Positions 16,539 through 25,372 are shown, counted from the stretch's first letter. The stretch: DNA of 64,000 bases from an uncultured bacterium (GCA_949298795.1 CASFXV010000001.1:116963-180962), one strand, 5' to 3'. Numbers and translations are program-made. The notes: generated by a model from the letters alone, not told the origin.

Positions 16539-17093
16539 ATGAAAAAACTGATTCCCGTTTTAGCCGTCTTATGCGCTTTGGCGTTTGCGGGCGCTTGCCG
16601 CCATACCGAAGAACCCTACAACCGCTCCGATTATAAAAAAGAATACGAGCGTCTTTTCCGCCGTAACGTTTTTGCACAATGTGAAAACATGGGCACTTTC
16701 TACGCCACCTATTGTTTGGCCCAGCTGGACCAGAAACCCGCCAATAATGACCCTCGCTACAAAGTAACGTTTCTGCGCGGGCCGTTAAAAGGGAAAACCG
16801 TTTGGACTACCAAAGTAATCACCAAAACCATACCGGTGGACGCCGGCCCCCTGCCCAAAGGCATGGTGGTGCTGCGCAATTATGACAACCCCCGCCAAGC
16901 CTATGACGCAGACCACATTGACCGCTGGCACTTGGGCGTTGTTCATGACACCCGCAATATAGACAAAGGCAATATTGAGCTGGAATTTCCCCGCGACGCC
17001 AACGACTTTATGGCCGCACGCGAAAGTATTTATTTGCATAATATCCGCTATGTGGTAAAACCGGAAGTAAAAGACATACGCGTTTGGTTATAA
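16539..17093 (+). CDS. Small exported (lipo)protein, unknown function
   Basis: A 184-residue protein with an N-terminal signal ending in ALAFAGAC; C20 could be a lipidation site, though the box is not ideal. The body is mixed alpha/beta with two more cysteines (about 47 and 58) and conserved-looking basic stretches (FLRGPLKGKTVWTTKVI, probably a beta barrel-like or OB-like strand pair). I do not recognise the family. AAGGAG sits 7 nt before the ATG. It is the first gene of a run of envelope genes and precedes the YjbH-like protein by 33 nt. Confidence 0.75.
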   Translation: MKKLIPVLAVLCALAFAGACRHTEEPYNRSDYKKEYERLFRRNVFAQCENMGTFYATYCLAQLDQKPANNDPRYKVTFLRGPLKGKTVWTTKVITKTIPVDAGPLPKGMVVLRNYDNPRQAYDADHIDRWHLGVVHDTRNIDKGNIELEFPRDANDFMAARESIYLHNIRYVVKPEVKDIRVWL

Positions 17094-17126
17094 TGTGTAT
17101 TAATTTAGAGATACAGGAGTGCTAAC

Positions 17127-17867
17127 GTGAAACTGAAACAAGCTTTTTTTCTTGCTGCATTAACCGTATTTCCCTTGGGAGTTTGGGCCGCGGAAGGGGA
17201 TCCTATCACTACCGAGACCATGCTTCTTGACGCCCCCACCGCCCAAGTGCTGGACCGTTACCAGGCTTCTTTCTTAACCCGGGCTTATGCACACGGTTCA
17301 CTGATGGAAACCATAGAATTTGGCGTTTTTCCCCGCATCAATTTAGGCGTTTCCGTTGCCGTGCATGAGCTGGTGGGGAATTCCTCTTCCGTTAAGGTGC
17401 TGTCTCCGGATTTTCAGGCTAAATGGAAACTGTTTGATGGGGATTTATATCTGCCCGCCATCGCCATTGGTTATGACGGTCGCCGCTATGGTTATGGATA
17501 TAAAGACCATTACTACACGTACCCGACAGATAAAAACAAAGAATATATGGACAACCGGAAAGGCGGGTATATCGCCCTATCCCGCGAGATTATCATTCCG
17601 GGGTTAAACGCTTCCGCCGGGATGAACTTCTCGGAATTTGACTGGGAAGAACTGTATTTTTTTACGGGTATGTCTTATGTATTTAGAGATACAATCGGCC
17701 TAGTGGCGGAATGGGATAATATACGCAATATCCGTGATTCGCGCTTTAACGCCGCCTTACGGTTTTATTTACACCCGTCCCTCTCGTTTGACGCAGCCGT
17801 ACGCCGCATAGGCCGCGGGGATGAGGCTGAACGCATAATACAAATCCGCTACGTCGGCAATTTTTAG
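17127..17867 (+). CDS. YjbH-like outer-membrane beta-barrel protein
   Basis: A 246-residue exported protein starting at GTG (CAGGAG upstream) with a signal peptide cut near VWA-AEG. The opening MLLDAPTAQVLDRYQASF and the pattern IEFGVFPRINLGVSVAVHELVG...LPAIAIGYDG match the short YjbH-type family, which resembles beta-barrel proteins linked to exopolysaccharide or outer-membrane export. Strands alternate aromatic and polar residues to the C-terminus (IIQIRYVGNF, ending in Phe as barrel proteins do). Its neighbours are a HAMP-only membrane protein and a TolC, so an envelope export or sensing role fits. The specific function is not known. Confidence 0.82.
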   Translation: MKLKQAFFLAALTVFPLGVWAAEGDPITTETMLLDAPTAQVLDRYQASFLTRAYAHGSLMETIEFGVFPRINLGVSVAVHELVGNSSSVKVLSPDFQAKWKLFDGDLYLPAIAIGYDGRRYGYGYKDHYYTYPTDKNKEYMDNRKGGYIALSREIIIPGLNASAGMNFSEFDWEELYFFTGMSYVFRDTIGLVAEWDNIRNIRDSRFNAALRFYLHPSLSFDAAVRRIGRGDEAERIIQIRYVGNF

Positions 17868-17882
17868 GGCCGTTTATAAATT

Positions 17883-17931
17883 GTTTGCGGCCTCGCGGCG
17901 CCCGGAAAGGGACGCAAACGGGGCCGCTTTT
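17883..17931 (+). promoter_or_regulatory. Two mutually exclusive hairpins, attenuator-like
   Basis: GTTTGCG (17883-17889) can pair with CGCAAAC (17913-17919), while GCGGCC (17887-17892) can pair with GGCCGC (17922-17927), which is followed by TTTTG. The two stems share bases, so only one can form. The element lies between the YjbH-like gene and the HAMP gene. Confidence 0.35.
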
Positions 17932-17945
17932 GTTTAAGAGGTTTT

Positions 17946-18413
17946 ATGACAGAAAAATCCACCCAAACGCCTGCAAAAAATGCTGTGCCGCAGTTTAAAC
18001 GCCGCACGATTTTTATTAAAAAATCGCTTCAAGTGCGTTACATGCTGATGATCATTTTCAGCGTCTTAATAGGGCTGGGGATTATGGCGTTTGAATTAAC
18101 CGTTACGCTGGATGAAATTTTTGACCGCTACCCGGTACTTGTGCAGCCTTTGTATGACAACCTGCTTCCCATCATGACGTCTTTTGCTTACAAAATATCC
18201 TTATACGTATTGTGCGTGGTGGTTATTTCGGCGTTGGTTTCCCATAAAATGGCCGGGCCGGTATACCGTTTTGAACAGGTATGCAAAGCCATTGCCAAAG
18301 GGGATTATTCCCAACGGGTCCATTTGCGCCAGGGAGACCAACTGACGGAACTGCAGGACGAGTTTAACAAAATGATGGACAAAGTGGAAGCAGACATAAA
18401 AAATAAAAAATAA
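17946..18413 (+). CDS. HAMP-only membrane protein
   Basis: A 155-residue protein with a basic N-terminus, two membrane helices (about residues 32-52 and 78-98) flanking a short periplasmic loop of about 25 residues, and then a HAMP domain (about 99-150: HKMAGPVYRFEQVCKAIAKGDYSQRV...ELQDEFNKM). It stops right after the HAMP coiled coil: no kinase, cyclase or methyl-accepting domain follows. Normally HAMP relays a signal to such an output, so this is either an adaptor that pairs with another HAMP protein or an envelope-signalling regulator. It is followed 8 nt later by the TolC gene. Confidence 0.85.
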   Translation: MTEKSTQTPAKNAVPQFKRRTIFIKKSLQVRYMLMIIFSVLIGLGIMAFELTVTLDEIFDRYPVLVQPLYDNLLPIMTSFAYKISLYVLCVVVISALVSHKMAGPVYRFEQVCKAIAKGDYSQRVHLRQGDQLTELQDEFNKMMDKVEADIKNKK

Positions 18414-18421
18414 GGGGGATT

Positions 18422-19732
18422 ATGAAAAAAATTTTTATGTTGCTGCTTGTGCTGTTTATAGCACCGGCAGTTTTTGCACAAAAAGAGTATGGGATTAAAT
18501 TTTCCAGCCTGATTAATGACGACCTAACCCTGGAAAACGCCATCCGCCTGGGCTTGGAAAATAATTCGGACTTTTTGGCCGCACGCCAAGAAATCACCAT
18601 TGCGGAACAAAAAGTAGCCGAGGCAAAATTTATGTATTTGCCTCAAGTTTCTTTGCAGGGCACGGCCACCTGGTTTAATTTAGATTACCCCATGGTGTTG
18701 CCGGAAGCCGTAGGAAACCGCTTTTTAATCAGCGATGACCTGCTGAAATTAACGGAAGATTCCATGAAAAACCAATTTTACGGCATTGGGGTAACCGCCA
18801 CACAATATTTATATTCCGGCGGGCGCATTTCCAGCACGCTCAAAATGGCAAAAGCCAACTTAAAACAAGCGCAAAGCAAGTATGACACGGTGAAAAACGC
18901 CGTTGTACTAAATATTAAAAAAGCGTTTTTTAATCTGCTTTACGCACAGGAACACACCAAATTAACCGAACAAACCGCCCAGCAGGCGCAAAATTTTTAT
19001 AGAACCTCCACGCTAAACGCATGGGAAAAAATACAAGCCCGGGCGGAGCTCGCCTCTTTAGTCGGCGCGCGAAACGAGGCCGTTAAAGAATTAAAAGACG
19101 CAGAACTGTCCATGCTGGTGGCATTGAATAAAGAACTAAACACGCACGTAAAAGTGGTGGGAAGTTTTAAACCCGTAAAAACGGATTTGGATTTGCCGCA
19201 TTTAAACTTATGGTCTATGGAGTTTAGGCCGGAACTTAAATCCGCCATTTACGCGTTAGAATTGGACAGCCTGTCTATTGATTTGGCTTTATCCCGCCGT
19301 TACCCGGATATTATTTTAACCGGCAGCTATGAACAATTGGGTTATGATAATTTAGATTCCGTAAACCGCCAAATATCTTTGGCTATGCGCTTGCCGCTTT
19401 CTTACAATTTGGCCACACAGTCTGCCCAAAAGAAAGCAGAGCAAACCAAAAGCACGCTGCGCCGGGCCGCCATAGAAGACAAAATACACGTGCAAGTAGC
19501 CCGCGCTCATGCGGATATGCTTTTCTGGCAAACGGAAGTATTGCAGCGGCAGGAAACGTTTAATGAAATTTCCAAGCTTTTTTCCCAAGCCCAACAAACA
19601 GCTAAGTACGGAACAGCCCCCCTGCAAGCTTTAAACGCTTATTTACAAACCGGCAGCGCCTACTACACCGCCATTCGCAACAACTTAACCGCTAAGGCAG
19701 AGTTGGAGTGGGCCATCGGGCGGGATTTATAA
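18422..19732 (+). CDS. TolC-family outer-membrane efflux channel
   Basis: A 436-residue exported protein with a cleaved signal ending VFA-QKE. The opening LTLENAIRLGLENNSDFLAARQEI and the two repeats rich in long coiled-coil helices (about 130-220 and 330-425) are typical of outer-membrane channels that form trimeric barrels with a periplasmic tunnel. No membrane-fusion protein or inner-membrane pump gene is next to it, which is unusual; the partners must be elsewhere. Instead it is grouped with a HAMP-only protein upstream and a patatin-like lipase downstream (1-nt gap). The substrate is unknown. Confidence 0.93.
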   Translation: MKKIFMLLLVLFIAPAVFAQKEYGIKFSSLINDDLTLENAIRLGLENNSDFLAARQEITIAEQKVAEAKFMYLPQVSLQGTATWFNLDYPMVLPEAVGNRFLISDDLLKLTEDSMKNQFYGIGVTATQYLYSGGRISSTLKMAKANLKQAQSKYDTVKNAVVLNIKKAFFNLLYAQEHTKLTEQTAQQAQNFYRTSTLNAWEKIQARAELASLVGARNEAVKELKDAELSMLVALNKELNTHVKVVGSFKPVKTDLDLPHLNLWSMEFRPELKSAIYALELDSLSIDLALSRRYPDIILTGSYEQLGYDNLDSVNRQISLAMRLPLSYNLATQSAQKKAEQTKSTLRRAAIEDKIHVQVARAHADMLFWQTEVLQRQETFNEISKLFSQAQQTAKYGTAPLQALNAYLQTGSAYYTAIRNNLTAKAELEWAIGRDL

Positions 19733-19733
19733 T

Positions 19734-20696
19734 ATGCGCAAACCCTTTCTAATCTGGATAACCACCGGGCTGCTGGCCTTGTTGCCGGCAACCGCCGCTT
19801 ACGGACTGGGAAGGCAAACGGATGATGACATCCTGCGGGATTTTTTATGGGAAGAATTTACCCAACTGCCTAAAAACAAACGCCCAGCGGTGGGGTTGGC
19901 TCTTTCCGCCGGAGGGGTGCGGGGGTTTGCCCACGTGGGTGTGTTGGAAGTGCTGGACAACGCCGGCGTACCCATTGACATGATTACCGGAACGTCTATG
20001 GGGTCTGTGGTAGGTTCTTTATACAGTGCGGGGCTGCCTGTATCCAAGCTATGGGAAATCAGCCGTCACATGACGATGGAAAAAATCACCCCGGATTTTA
20101 ACGTAGGCGGCCTGCTGCGCTTTTTACTAGCCAAAAAATTGCCTTCCTCCAGCAACCTGCAAAAATTTTTTAATGAACAAATTGGGGAAATGCGCTTTGA
20201 GGATTTGCAAATTCCTTTTTCCTGCGCGGCGATGGACGTAAAAACCGGGGAACGCGTTTTATTTAATTCCGGGCCGCTGTCTATTGCGGTGCGCGCCAGC
20301 ATGAATTTGCCCGGCGTATTTGAACCGGTGGAATACCGCCACCGCCATTTGGTGGACGGGGCCGTGGTGGATTATTTGCCCACGGAAACATTGCGTAAAA
20401 TGGGGGCCCAGTACGTGATAGCGTCCGTCACCCCGCCGGATTTTTCTTCCCAAACGCCGCGCACCATTGCGGAATATTTCCTGCGGGTGGGAGACGTGCG
20501 CGGGGCGGCTATGATTGAGGAATCCTCCAAAAAAGCAAATTTCGTGATTACAAACCGGGTGTTGAATATTTCCACCTTAGAACTGGACAAACTGCCCAAA
20601 GCGGGGGAAGAAGGCATACTTTCCGCCACCAAAAGCTTGGCGGATTTACAAGAAGACATGCTTCTTAAAATGGGACATTATGTATACCAACCATAA
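19734..20696 (+). CDS. Exported patatin-like phospholipase (RssA-type)
   Basis: A 320-residue protein with a signal peptide (about residues 1-23) followed by a patatin domain. The oxyanion loop is LSAGGVRGFAHVGV (58-71), the nucleophile is S88 in GTSMG and the dyad aspartate is D208 in DGAVVD. These proteins cleave acyl chains from phospholipids. A predicted export signal places this one in the periplasm or outer membrane, unlike cytoplasmic RssA. It is translated 1 nt behind the TolC gene and overlaps the next gene, for a TPR lipoprotein, by 17 nt. A role in envelope lipid turnover or in outer-membrane remodelling is my inference. Confidence 0.92.
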   Translation: MRKPFLIWITTGLLALLPATAAYGLGRQTDDDILRDFLWEEFTQLPKNKRPAVGLALSAGGVRGFAHVGVLEVLDNAGVPIDMITGTSMGSVVGSLYSAGLPVSKLWEISRHMTMEKITPDFNVGGLLRFLLAKKLPSSSNLQKFFNEQIGEMRFEDLQIPFSCAAMDVKTGERVLFNSGPLSIAVRASMNLPGVFEPVEYRHRHLVDGAVVDYLPTETLRKMGAQYVIASVTPPDFSSQTPRTIAEYFLRVGDVRGAAMIEESSKKANFVITNRVLNISTLELDKLPKAGEEGILSATKSLADLQEDMLLKMGHYVYQP

Positions 20697-21693
20697 ATTT
20701 TTACTGACGCTTTTTTGTGTATGTTTTTTGGCTGCATGCGCCGGCCAGCCCGGCCTGCTGGGGTTAGACTTTGCCACCCGCCATGACCGAAAAGAATACG
20801 TCCAGGCGCGTGATTTATTTAATGAAGGCAAATACCAAGAAGCCATTACCGAATTAAGCGCCTACATTTATAAAACCAAAAACGTAAAACGCCGCGAAGT
20901 GCGCGCTTACCGCCTGCTGGGCCAAAGCTATGAACAGCTGGGGGATTTAAGCAAAGCCCTGGAAATATACCAAGAAGCGTTGGAATTCCACCCGGATGAC
21001 GTACCCCTGCTGCTGGCGGCCGCCGCCCTGTATAAACGCACCGAACTAACGGACCGTTCTCTGTCGTTATATGAACACGCCCTTTCTTTAGAACCCAATA
21101 ACCAGGATGTGCTGGCCGGCGTGGGAGAAATTTATTTAACCACCGGCTACTATGCCAAGGCCCGCTCTTATTATGAACAACTTTTTAAACTAAACCCTCA
21201 AGCCCAAGCCGTCCACCGGGCCCGTTACGCCCAAACTTTCTACCAGCAGAAAGACTATGCCAACGCTTTTATTAACATCACCATGGCCCTTTCCGAAACG
21301 CCGGACAACCCGGATTTTTGGCTCCTAAGCGCCAAAGCAAACCGCGGTTTAGGCCGCTTTAACGAAGCATTGGCAGACTTGGACACCGCTCTGTTGCTCT
21401 CCCCCCGCCGCCCGGATTTAGAAGCCTACCGCGCTTTGTGGCTGCACCAAGCCAAGCGGTATGCCGAGTCTGACTGGCAGGCCCGCCAAATACTGGATAA
21501 ACAGCCCGGCAATGAACTGGCTCTTTTTGTGATGGCTATGAACGCCAGCGGCCAAGGGAAAAGCGAAAAAGCCAAATCCCTGCTAAACCAAATACGCCAA
21601 GGGGAGAAAGACTCTTTCATCCGCCGGTTTACGGACAGCCTGTTTTCCGCACCGGCCATTTCCCTTACGCAACCCCCCGCCAAACCCAACTGA
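20680..21693 (+). CDS. TPR-repeat lipoprotein
   Basis: A 337-residue lipoprotein: the signal ends FLAAC with C20 as the lipidated cysteine. The mature part is a chain of about seven TPR helices pairs (for example GKYQEAITELSAYIY, GDLSKALEIYQEALEF, LSLYEHALSLEPNN, GRFNEALADLDTALLL), a scaffold for protein-protein contact. It overlaps the end of the patatin gene by 17 nt, so the two are translationally coupled and the TPR may guide the phospholipase. The operon ends at the terminator at 21735-21766. Confidence 0.9.
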   Translation: MYTNHKFLLTLFCVCFLAACAGQPGLLGLDFATRHDRKEYVQARDLFNEGKYQEAITELSAYIYKTKNVKRREVRAYRLLGQSYEQLGDLSKALEIYQEALEFHPDDVPLLLAAAALYKRTELTDRSLSLYEHALSLEPNNQDVLAGVGEIYLTTGYYAKARSYYEQLFKLNPQAQAVHRARYAQTFYQQKDYANAFINITMALSETPDNPDFWLLSAKANRGLGRFNEALADLDTALLLSPRRPDLEAYRALWLHQAKRYAESDWQARQILDKQPGNELALFVMAMNASGQGKSEKAKSLLNQIRQGEKDSFIRRFTDSLFSAPAISLTQPPAKPN

Positions 21694-21734
21694 TAAGTAG
21701 AATTTTCTTTTAAACACACACATCAAAACCAAAA

Positions 21735-21766
21735 TAAAAAACCCCGCCGGTTAGAGCGGGGTTTTT
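21735..21766. terminator. Bidirectional terminator between convergent operons
   Basis: AAAAAACCCCGC-cggttaga-GCGGGGTTTTT, serving the TPR lipoprotein gene (plus) and the TldE-like gene (minus). Confidence 0.93.
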
Positions 21767-21793
21767 GGCACTAAAAACAAATTGCATTCTTTT

Positions 21794-23422
21794 TTACGGC
21801 TTAGATACAAAAGGTTTACGGTCCGGGTGTTTGCCCGTAGGAACCAGTTCTATTTCATCCACCAATAAAGAAGGGACGATGATAGCGTGTGCCGGATCCG
21901 AATCCTCGGAAAAATTGAAAATGGTTTCATCATCTCCCGCTGCCAGTATATCACGCAAAGAGCGGGATGTGAAATTTTCCAACTTGGCGCCGTATACTTG
22001 TTCTTTACGGCCGTCTTTTACATAAATGCGCGTAATGTTGGGCAAATCCTGCCTAGCGTTGGGCATCATTTCCACAATATAGCCGTATTCCAAGTCCAGC
22101 TCGCGGCAGCGGTCCAAGAGTTTCTGTTCCAGCTCTTGCTGGGATAAAGGCTCCTGGGGCGTAACAAACAAATTGGTGATGCCCGCGCGGGGGCGCTGGC
22201 GGTAAGAAATACGCGCATGCCCGTTGCTTTTTTTGCGGCCCTGCGTTAAACTGCGGCTAAAGGGCAAATCCAACAATTTGCCGTTGCTCACCAAAAGCAG
22301 GTTTTCAGCAGGAACCCCCTCAGCGTCAATGGGAGCGAAGCCCGCCAAAGAAACGCCTTTATATTCCCTAAGCAGGGGCTTGTCTTCCACCGTAAACTGC
22401 TGGGCAAATACCCGCTGGCCTATTTTGTCTTTAAATCCGCCGGCGCTAAGGTCCTCCCCCTCCTCCTGAAGCAAAGGCTTGGTGTTAGACACGTTAGACA
22501 CAAAAAGGGAGTTTATCATCTCTTGCGCGGCGGCCGGCTTAAACAAAACAGGACCCACATAGGGGGTGGCTTTTTTGGCTGAATAGCCCTCACTGACCCA
22601 TTTATAAAACGCATTGGCTTTTTGCAGCAGTTCTTCCTTAGAAGGCAGTTCTTCCAGCGTATACATCCACTGCGCCATAGGGCGTTGTTTTATGCCGTCT
22701 TTATTGCGTATTTGAGCTTGCAAAAAGACGTTCTTCCACGTGGTGTTTAGGCGCATTTTGCCGCCTTGGCTGTTTACGTACCATAACATGCTCAGCAAAA
22801 CACGCACGCCGGCGGAAGCTTCTTCTAAATTCGGATATTTTTTAGCTTCGGCCGATAAAGCTTTTGTTAAATCTTCATAATAGGCGTAATCCAGCTCTTT
22901 CCATTGGGGTTGCGGCTCCAAGAAAGCCCCTTGTTTGGCGGGGGCGAAATCGGAGGATTTATCCGCCAGGTTTTTTTGGCGCATAAAAGCCTGTTTTTGG
23001 GCAAAAATTTCTACCATTTCCCGGTATTCCGCGTCCGTAATGCCCCATAACCCCAGACGCACGGCGTCATATCCGTCCCCCATTTTAAAAACTTCATTGG
23101 GGATGTAATAGTAATGGCTGTGCAAAAAACCATGGCTGTTTTCTTTTTTATCACCCACCACCATATGCACCCGGCCCATCAGCAGCCAATCATCGGACAC
23201 GTCTGTGCTGGATACGGTCAGCTCCCCCCATAAGGATTCGTAAATTACCCCTTTGGTTTTGGTCAGCCAGTAGGCCGTAAAATACGGGCGCGGCGCATTA
23301 GGGATATGAAGCTGCTTTTGCGTGCGGGACAGTTCGTCCTGCATGGCTTTAAAGTACACATCGTCCTGCGCCCAGGAAAAAACGGGAAATAACAAACATA
23401 ACAGAACAAAAAACTTTCTCAT
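21794..23422 (-). CDS. Exported TldE/PmbA-like protein (no metal site)
   Basis: A 542-residue protein with a clear signal peptide (cut near SWA-QDD). The second half has the PmbA/TldD fold pattern (LFKPAAAQEMINSLFVSNV, then QRVFAQQFTVEDKPLL, GVPAENLLLVSNGKLLDL and SNGHARISYRQRPRAGITN). The HExxxH zinc site of TldD is absent at the matching place, as in TldE, the non-catalytic partner. It overlaps the TldD-like gene upstream by 4 nt. The pair in E. coli is cytoplasmic and degrades unfolded peptides (antitoxin CcdA, microcin maturation); here both proteins carry export signals, so they likely act in the periplasm on unknown peptides. Confidence 0.85.
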   Translation of the reverse strand: MRKFFVLLCLLFPVFSWAQDDVYFKAMQDELSRTQKQLHIPNAPRPYFTAYWLTKTKGVIYESLWGELTVSSTDVSDDWLLMGRVHMVVGDKKENSHGFLHSHYYYIPNEVFKMGDGYDAVRLGLWGITDAEYREMVEIFAQKQAFMRQKNLADKSSDFAPAKQGAFLEPQPQWKELDYAYYEDLTKALSAEAKKYPNLEEASAGVRVLLSMLWYVNSQGGKMRLNTTWKNVFLQAQIRNKDGIKQRPMAQWMYTLEELPSKEELLQKANAFYKWVSEGYSAKKATPYVGPVLFKPAAAQEMINSLFVSNVSNTKPLLQEEGEDLSAGGFKDKIGQRVFAQQFTVEDKPLLREYKGVSLAGFAPIDAEGVPAENLLLVSNGKLLDLPFSRSLTQGRKKSNGHARISYRQRPRAGITNLFVTPQEPLSQQELEQKLLDRCRELDLEYGYIVEMMPNARQDLPNITRIYVKDGRKEQVYGAKLENFTSRSLRDILAAGDDETIFNFSEDSDPAHAIIVPSLLVDEIELVPTGKHPDRKPFVSKP

Positions 23423-25122
23423 TTTTTACCCCCTTTAGAAGAATTTTCTGTATATGGGGGGCGCAAAATAGGCGGCTTGGAAGGATTTTTTTGCACCTTT
23501 TCCACTTCCATTTCCGAAACTAAAATACTGGGCGATACGGCCGACACCGGCACCCAGCCCGATTCCGCCCCGCAGCTGCCGTTGAACACGGCGTAATCGT
23601 CCGCCGCCGCGATGACTTTGCTAAAACTGGTTAAAGGCGTGCCCACCAAATCTACCCCGCGCACCATTTCTTTATGCCCGTCCGGATAGATTTTATACAC
23701 CAAAAGCGGGTTTACTTTAAAAGCCTGCGGGGCGGAGGTTTCCGTCATGGTGAAACCGCCGGAAATGTCTTCAATAATTAAACCGTACGGTTTGCCTTGG
23801 CGTTTAATTTCTGCCAAAAGCTGCTTTTCCAACTCTTCATAAGAAACGGCCGAAACCGGGGTAATCATGGTATTGCCCATACGGGCCACGGCGCGGTTTC
23901 CTAAAGACTTGCGGCCATGCCCGTTGGACGCGGGAAACCCTTTAATGGGGCTGGAGCCCATAAGAAAATTTTTTAACACGCCCTTTTCTATCAGCAGAAC
24001 GTCTTGGGCGGGGTTTCCTTCATCGTCATATAAGTAATGCCCGCGCAACGGCACCCCTTGAAAGTGGGAAAGGAGCGGGTTATCGCTCACGTTTAAAATG
24101 GGGGATACCACTTGTTTGCCCACGCGGTTGGTGAAAGTTTGGCCGAAAGAATCGCTTTTCTGGCGGTGCCCTTCTAAGCGGTGACCTAATATTTCATGGA
24201 AAAACACCCCGCTGGCGCGGTTTTTTAAAATAACCGGCCCGGTATAAGGTTCCGCCGCCGGGGCGGAAAGCAAACTTTTTAATTCCTGCGCCATACGGGC
24301 AAAATCCTGCTTCATGGTTTCCAGGGAAGGGAAGTCTTCCATAGTAATGCCGTCATATAATTCGTTGCGTTCCAGCACCATGCCTTCCGGCGTTTGCGCG
24401 CGGATAGCCATGGAATAGCGCCCCAAAACGCGGGGGATGCGGATGCGGCTGCCTACACTGTTTACAAAAAAAGTATCTTCTTGCGTGAGGGCAAAACTAA
24501 AAGAGCTTTTGTCTATAAAATCATACTCTTTTACCAGGGCGGAAAGCGTTTTTAAGCGCCGGGCTATTTCCTGGCGGTCATAGGTTACCGAAGGCTGCGT
24601 CTGGCAAAAAAGGGCTTTTTGGGGAAGGACAAAATCGTCCGACGTATCCAAACTGGCGGAAGACACCTGTTTGTTGCTGATGACATTATTATAATCATCC
24701 TGCGCCTTCTCCACCGCCTCTTGGGTGCCCCGCCACAACACATTGCGTAATACTTTTTGGGACTCAGCCTCCAGCGGGGCTTCTTTTTCCACTTGGCGGA
24801 AATTATTCCAAAAACCTTTTAATTCATGGGTATTATCCGTCTGCACGCTGCCTACGCGCACGTCAAAATCCACCCAGTTGGAGCGGCTGTCCGTATTTTG
24901 GCGGATTGCGCCCGCCTCCGCCGTGATTACCAGTTCCTGTACAGACGTTAACTGGTAGGACATATAATACACCGGCGGATTTTGTTTTTTGAGCGTTTTA
25001 AAATTGCGCATTAACTCGTCAGACAAAACAGAAAGAACAGGGTTTTTCTGCGCGTTGCAGCTGGACGCATAAATTGGAAGGCATAACACAAATAATAAAG
25101 GCATTAACAGCAGTTTCTTCAT
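23419..25122 (-). CDS. Exported TldD-like metallopeptidase
   Basis: A 567-residue protein. The frame is open from 25149, but the ATG at 25122 has GGGGG 4 nt upstream and starts the signal peptide MKKLLLMPLLFVLCLPIYA. The zinc site is complete: H309, E310 and H314 in HEILGH (the TldD HExxxH), and a likely third ligand Cys in NGSCGAESGWVP near the C-terminus, as in E. coli TldD. The C-terminal segment SAVSPSILVSEMEV is typical of TldD. It precedes the TldE-like gene in the same operon, so they probably form a heterodimeric protease. The export signal is the unusual feature. Confidence 0.9.
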   Translation of the reverse strand: MKKLLLMPLLFVLCLPIYASSCNAQKNPVLSVLSDELMRNFKTLKKQNPPVYYMSYQLTSVQELVITAEAGAIRQNTDSRSNWVDFDVRVGSVQTDNTHELKGFWNNFRQVEKEAPLEAESQKVLRNVLWRGTQEAVEKAQDDYNNVISNKQVSSASLDTSDDFVLPQKALFCQTQPSVTYDRQEIARRLKTLSALVKEYDFIDKSSFSFALTQEDTFFVNSVGSRIRIPRVLGRYSMAIRAQTPEGMVLERNELYDGITMEDFPSLETMKQDFARMAQELKSLLSAPAAEPYTGPVILKNRASGVFFHEILGHRLEGHRQKSDSFGQTFTNRVGKQVVSPILNVSDNPLLSHFQGVPLRGHYLYDDEGNPAQDVLLIEKGVLKNFLMGSSPIKGFPASNGHGRKSLGNRAVARMGNTMITPVSAVSYEELEKQLLAEIKRQGKPYGLIIEDISGGFTMTETSAPQAFKVNPLLVYKIYPDGHKEMVRGVDLVGTPLTSFSKVIAAADDYAVFNGSCGAESGWVPVSAVSPSILVSEMEVEKVQKNPSKPPILRPPYTENSSKGGKK

Positions 25123-25172
25123 AAATCCCCCTTTTTTGTATTGTAGCATAATACATTTACGCCCGCTTTTAG

Positions 25173-25201
25173 TTGGCCTTTGACCTTAAAAATGATAAAA
25201 T
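25173..25201 (+). promoter_or_regulatory. Predicted promoter of tRNA-Thr
   Basis: TTGGCC (25173-25178), 17-nt spacer, TAAAAT (25196-25201), with the tRNA starting 17 nt downstream. Confidence 0.5.
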
Positions 25202-25217
25202 AATTTGGATTTATTAC

Positions 25218-25290
25218 GCCGAGATAGCTCAACTGGCAGAGCAACGGTTTTGTAAACCGTAGGTTGTGGGTTCGACTCCCATTCTCGGCT
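25218..25290 (+). tRNA. tRNA-Thr (anticodon TGT)
   Basis: Full cloverleaf: acceptor GCCGAGA/TCTCGGC, D-arm GCTC/GAGC, anticodon stem ACGGT/ACCGT with loop TTTGTAA, T-arm GTGGG-TTCGACT-CCCAT, discriminator T. CCA is not encoded. Anticodon TGT reads ACA and other threonine codons. A terminator follows within 12 nt, so it is a single-gene unit. Confidence 0.96.
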
Positions 25291-25300
25291 TTCTTCTTTT

Positions 25301-25322
25301 CCCGCTTCATGGCGGGTTTTTT
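25301..25322 (+). terminator. Terminator of tRNA-Thr
   Basis: CCCGC-ttcatg-GCGGG followed by TTTTTT. Confidence 0.88.
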
Positions 25323-25372
25323 ATTGTTTATCCCCCCTAAAAGCAACGGAAAATTTCATTTTCCTAAATTGC

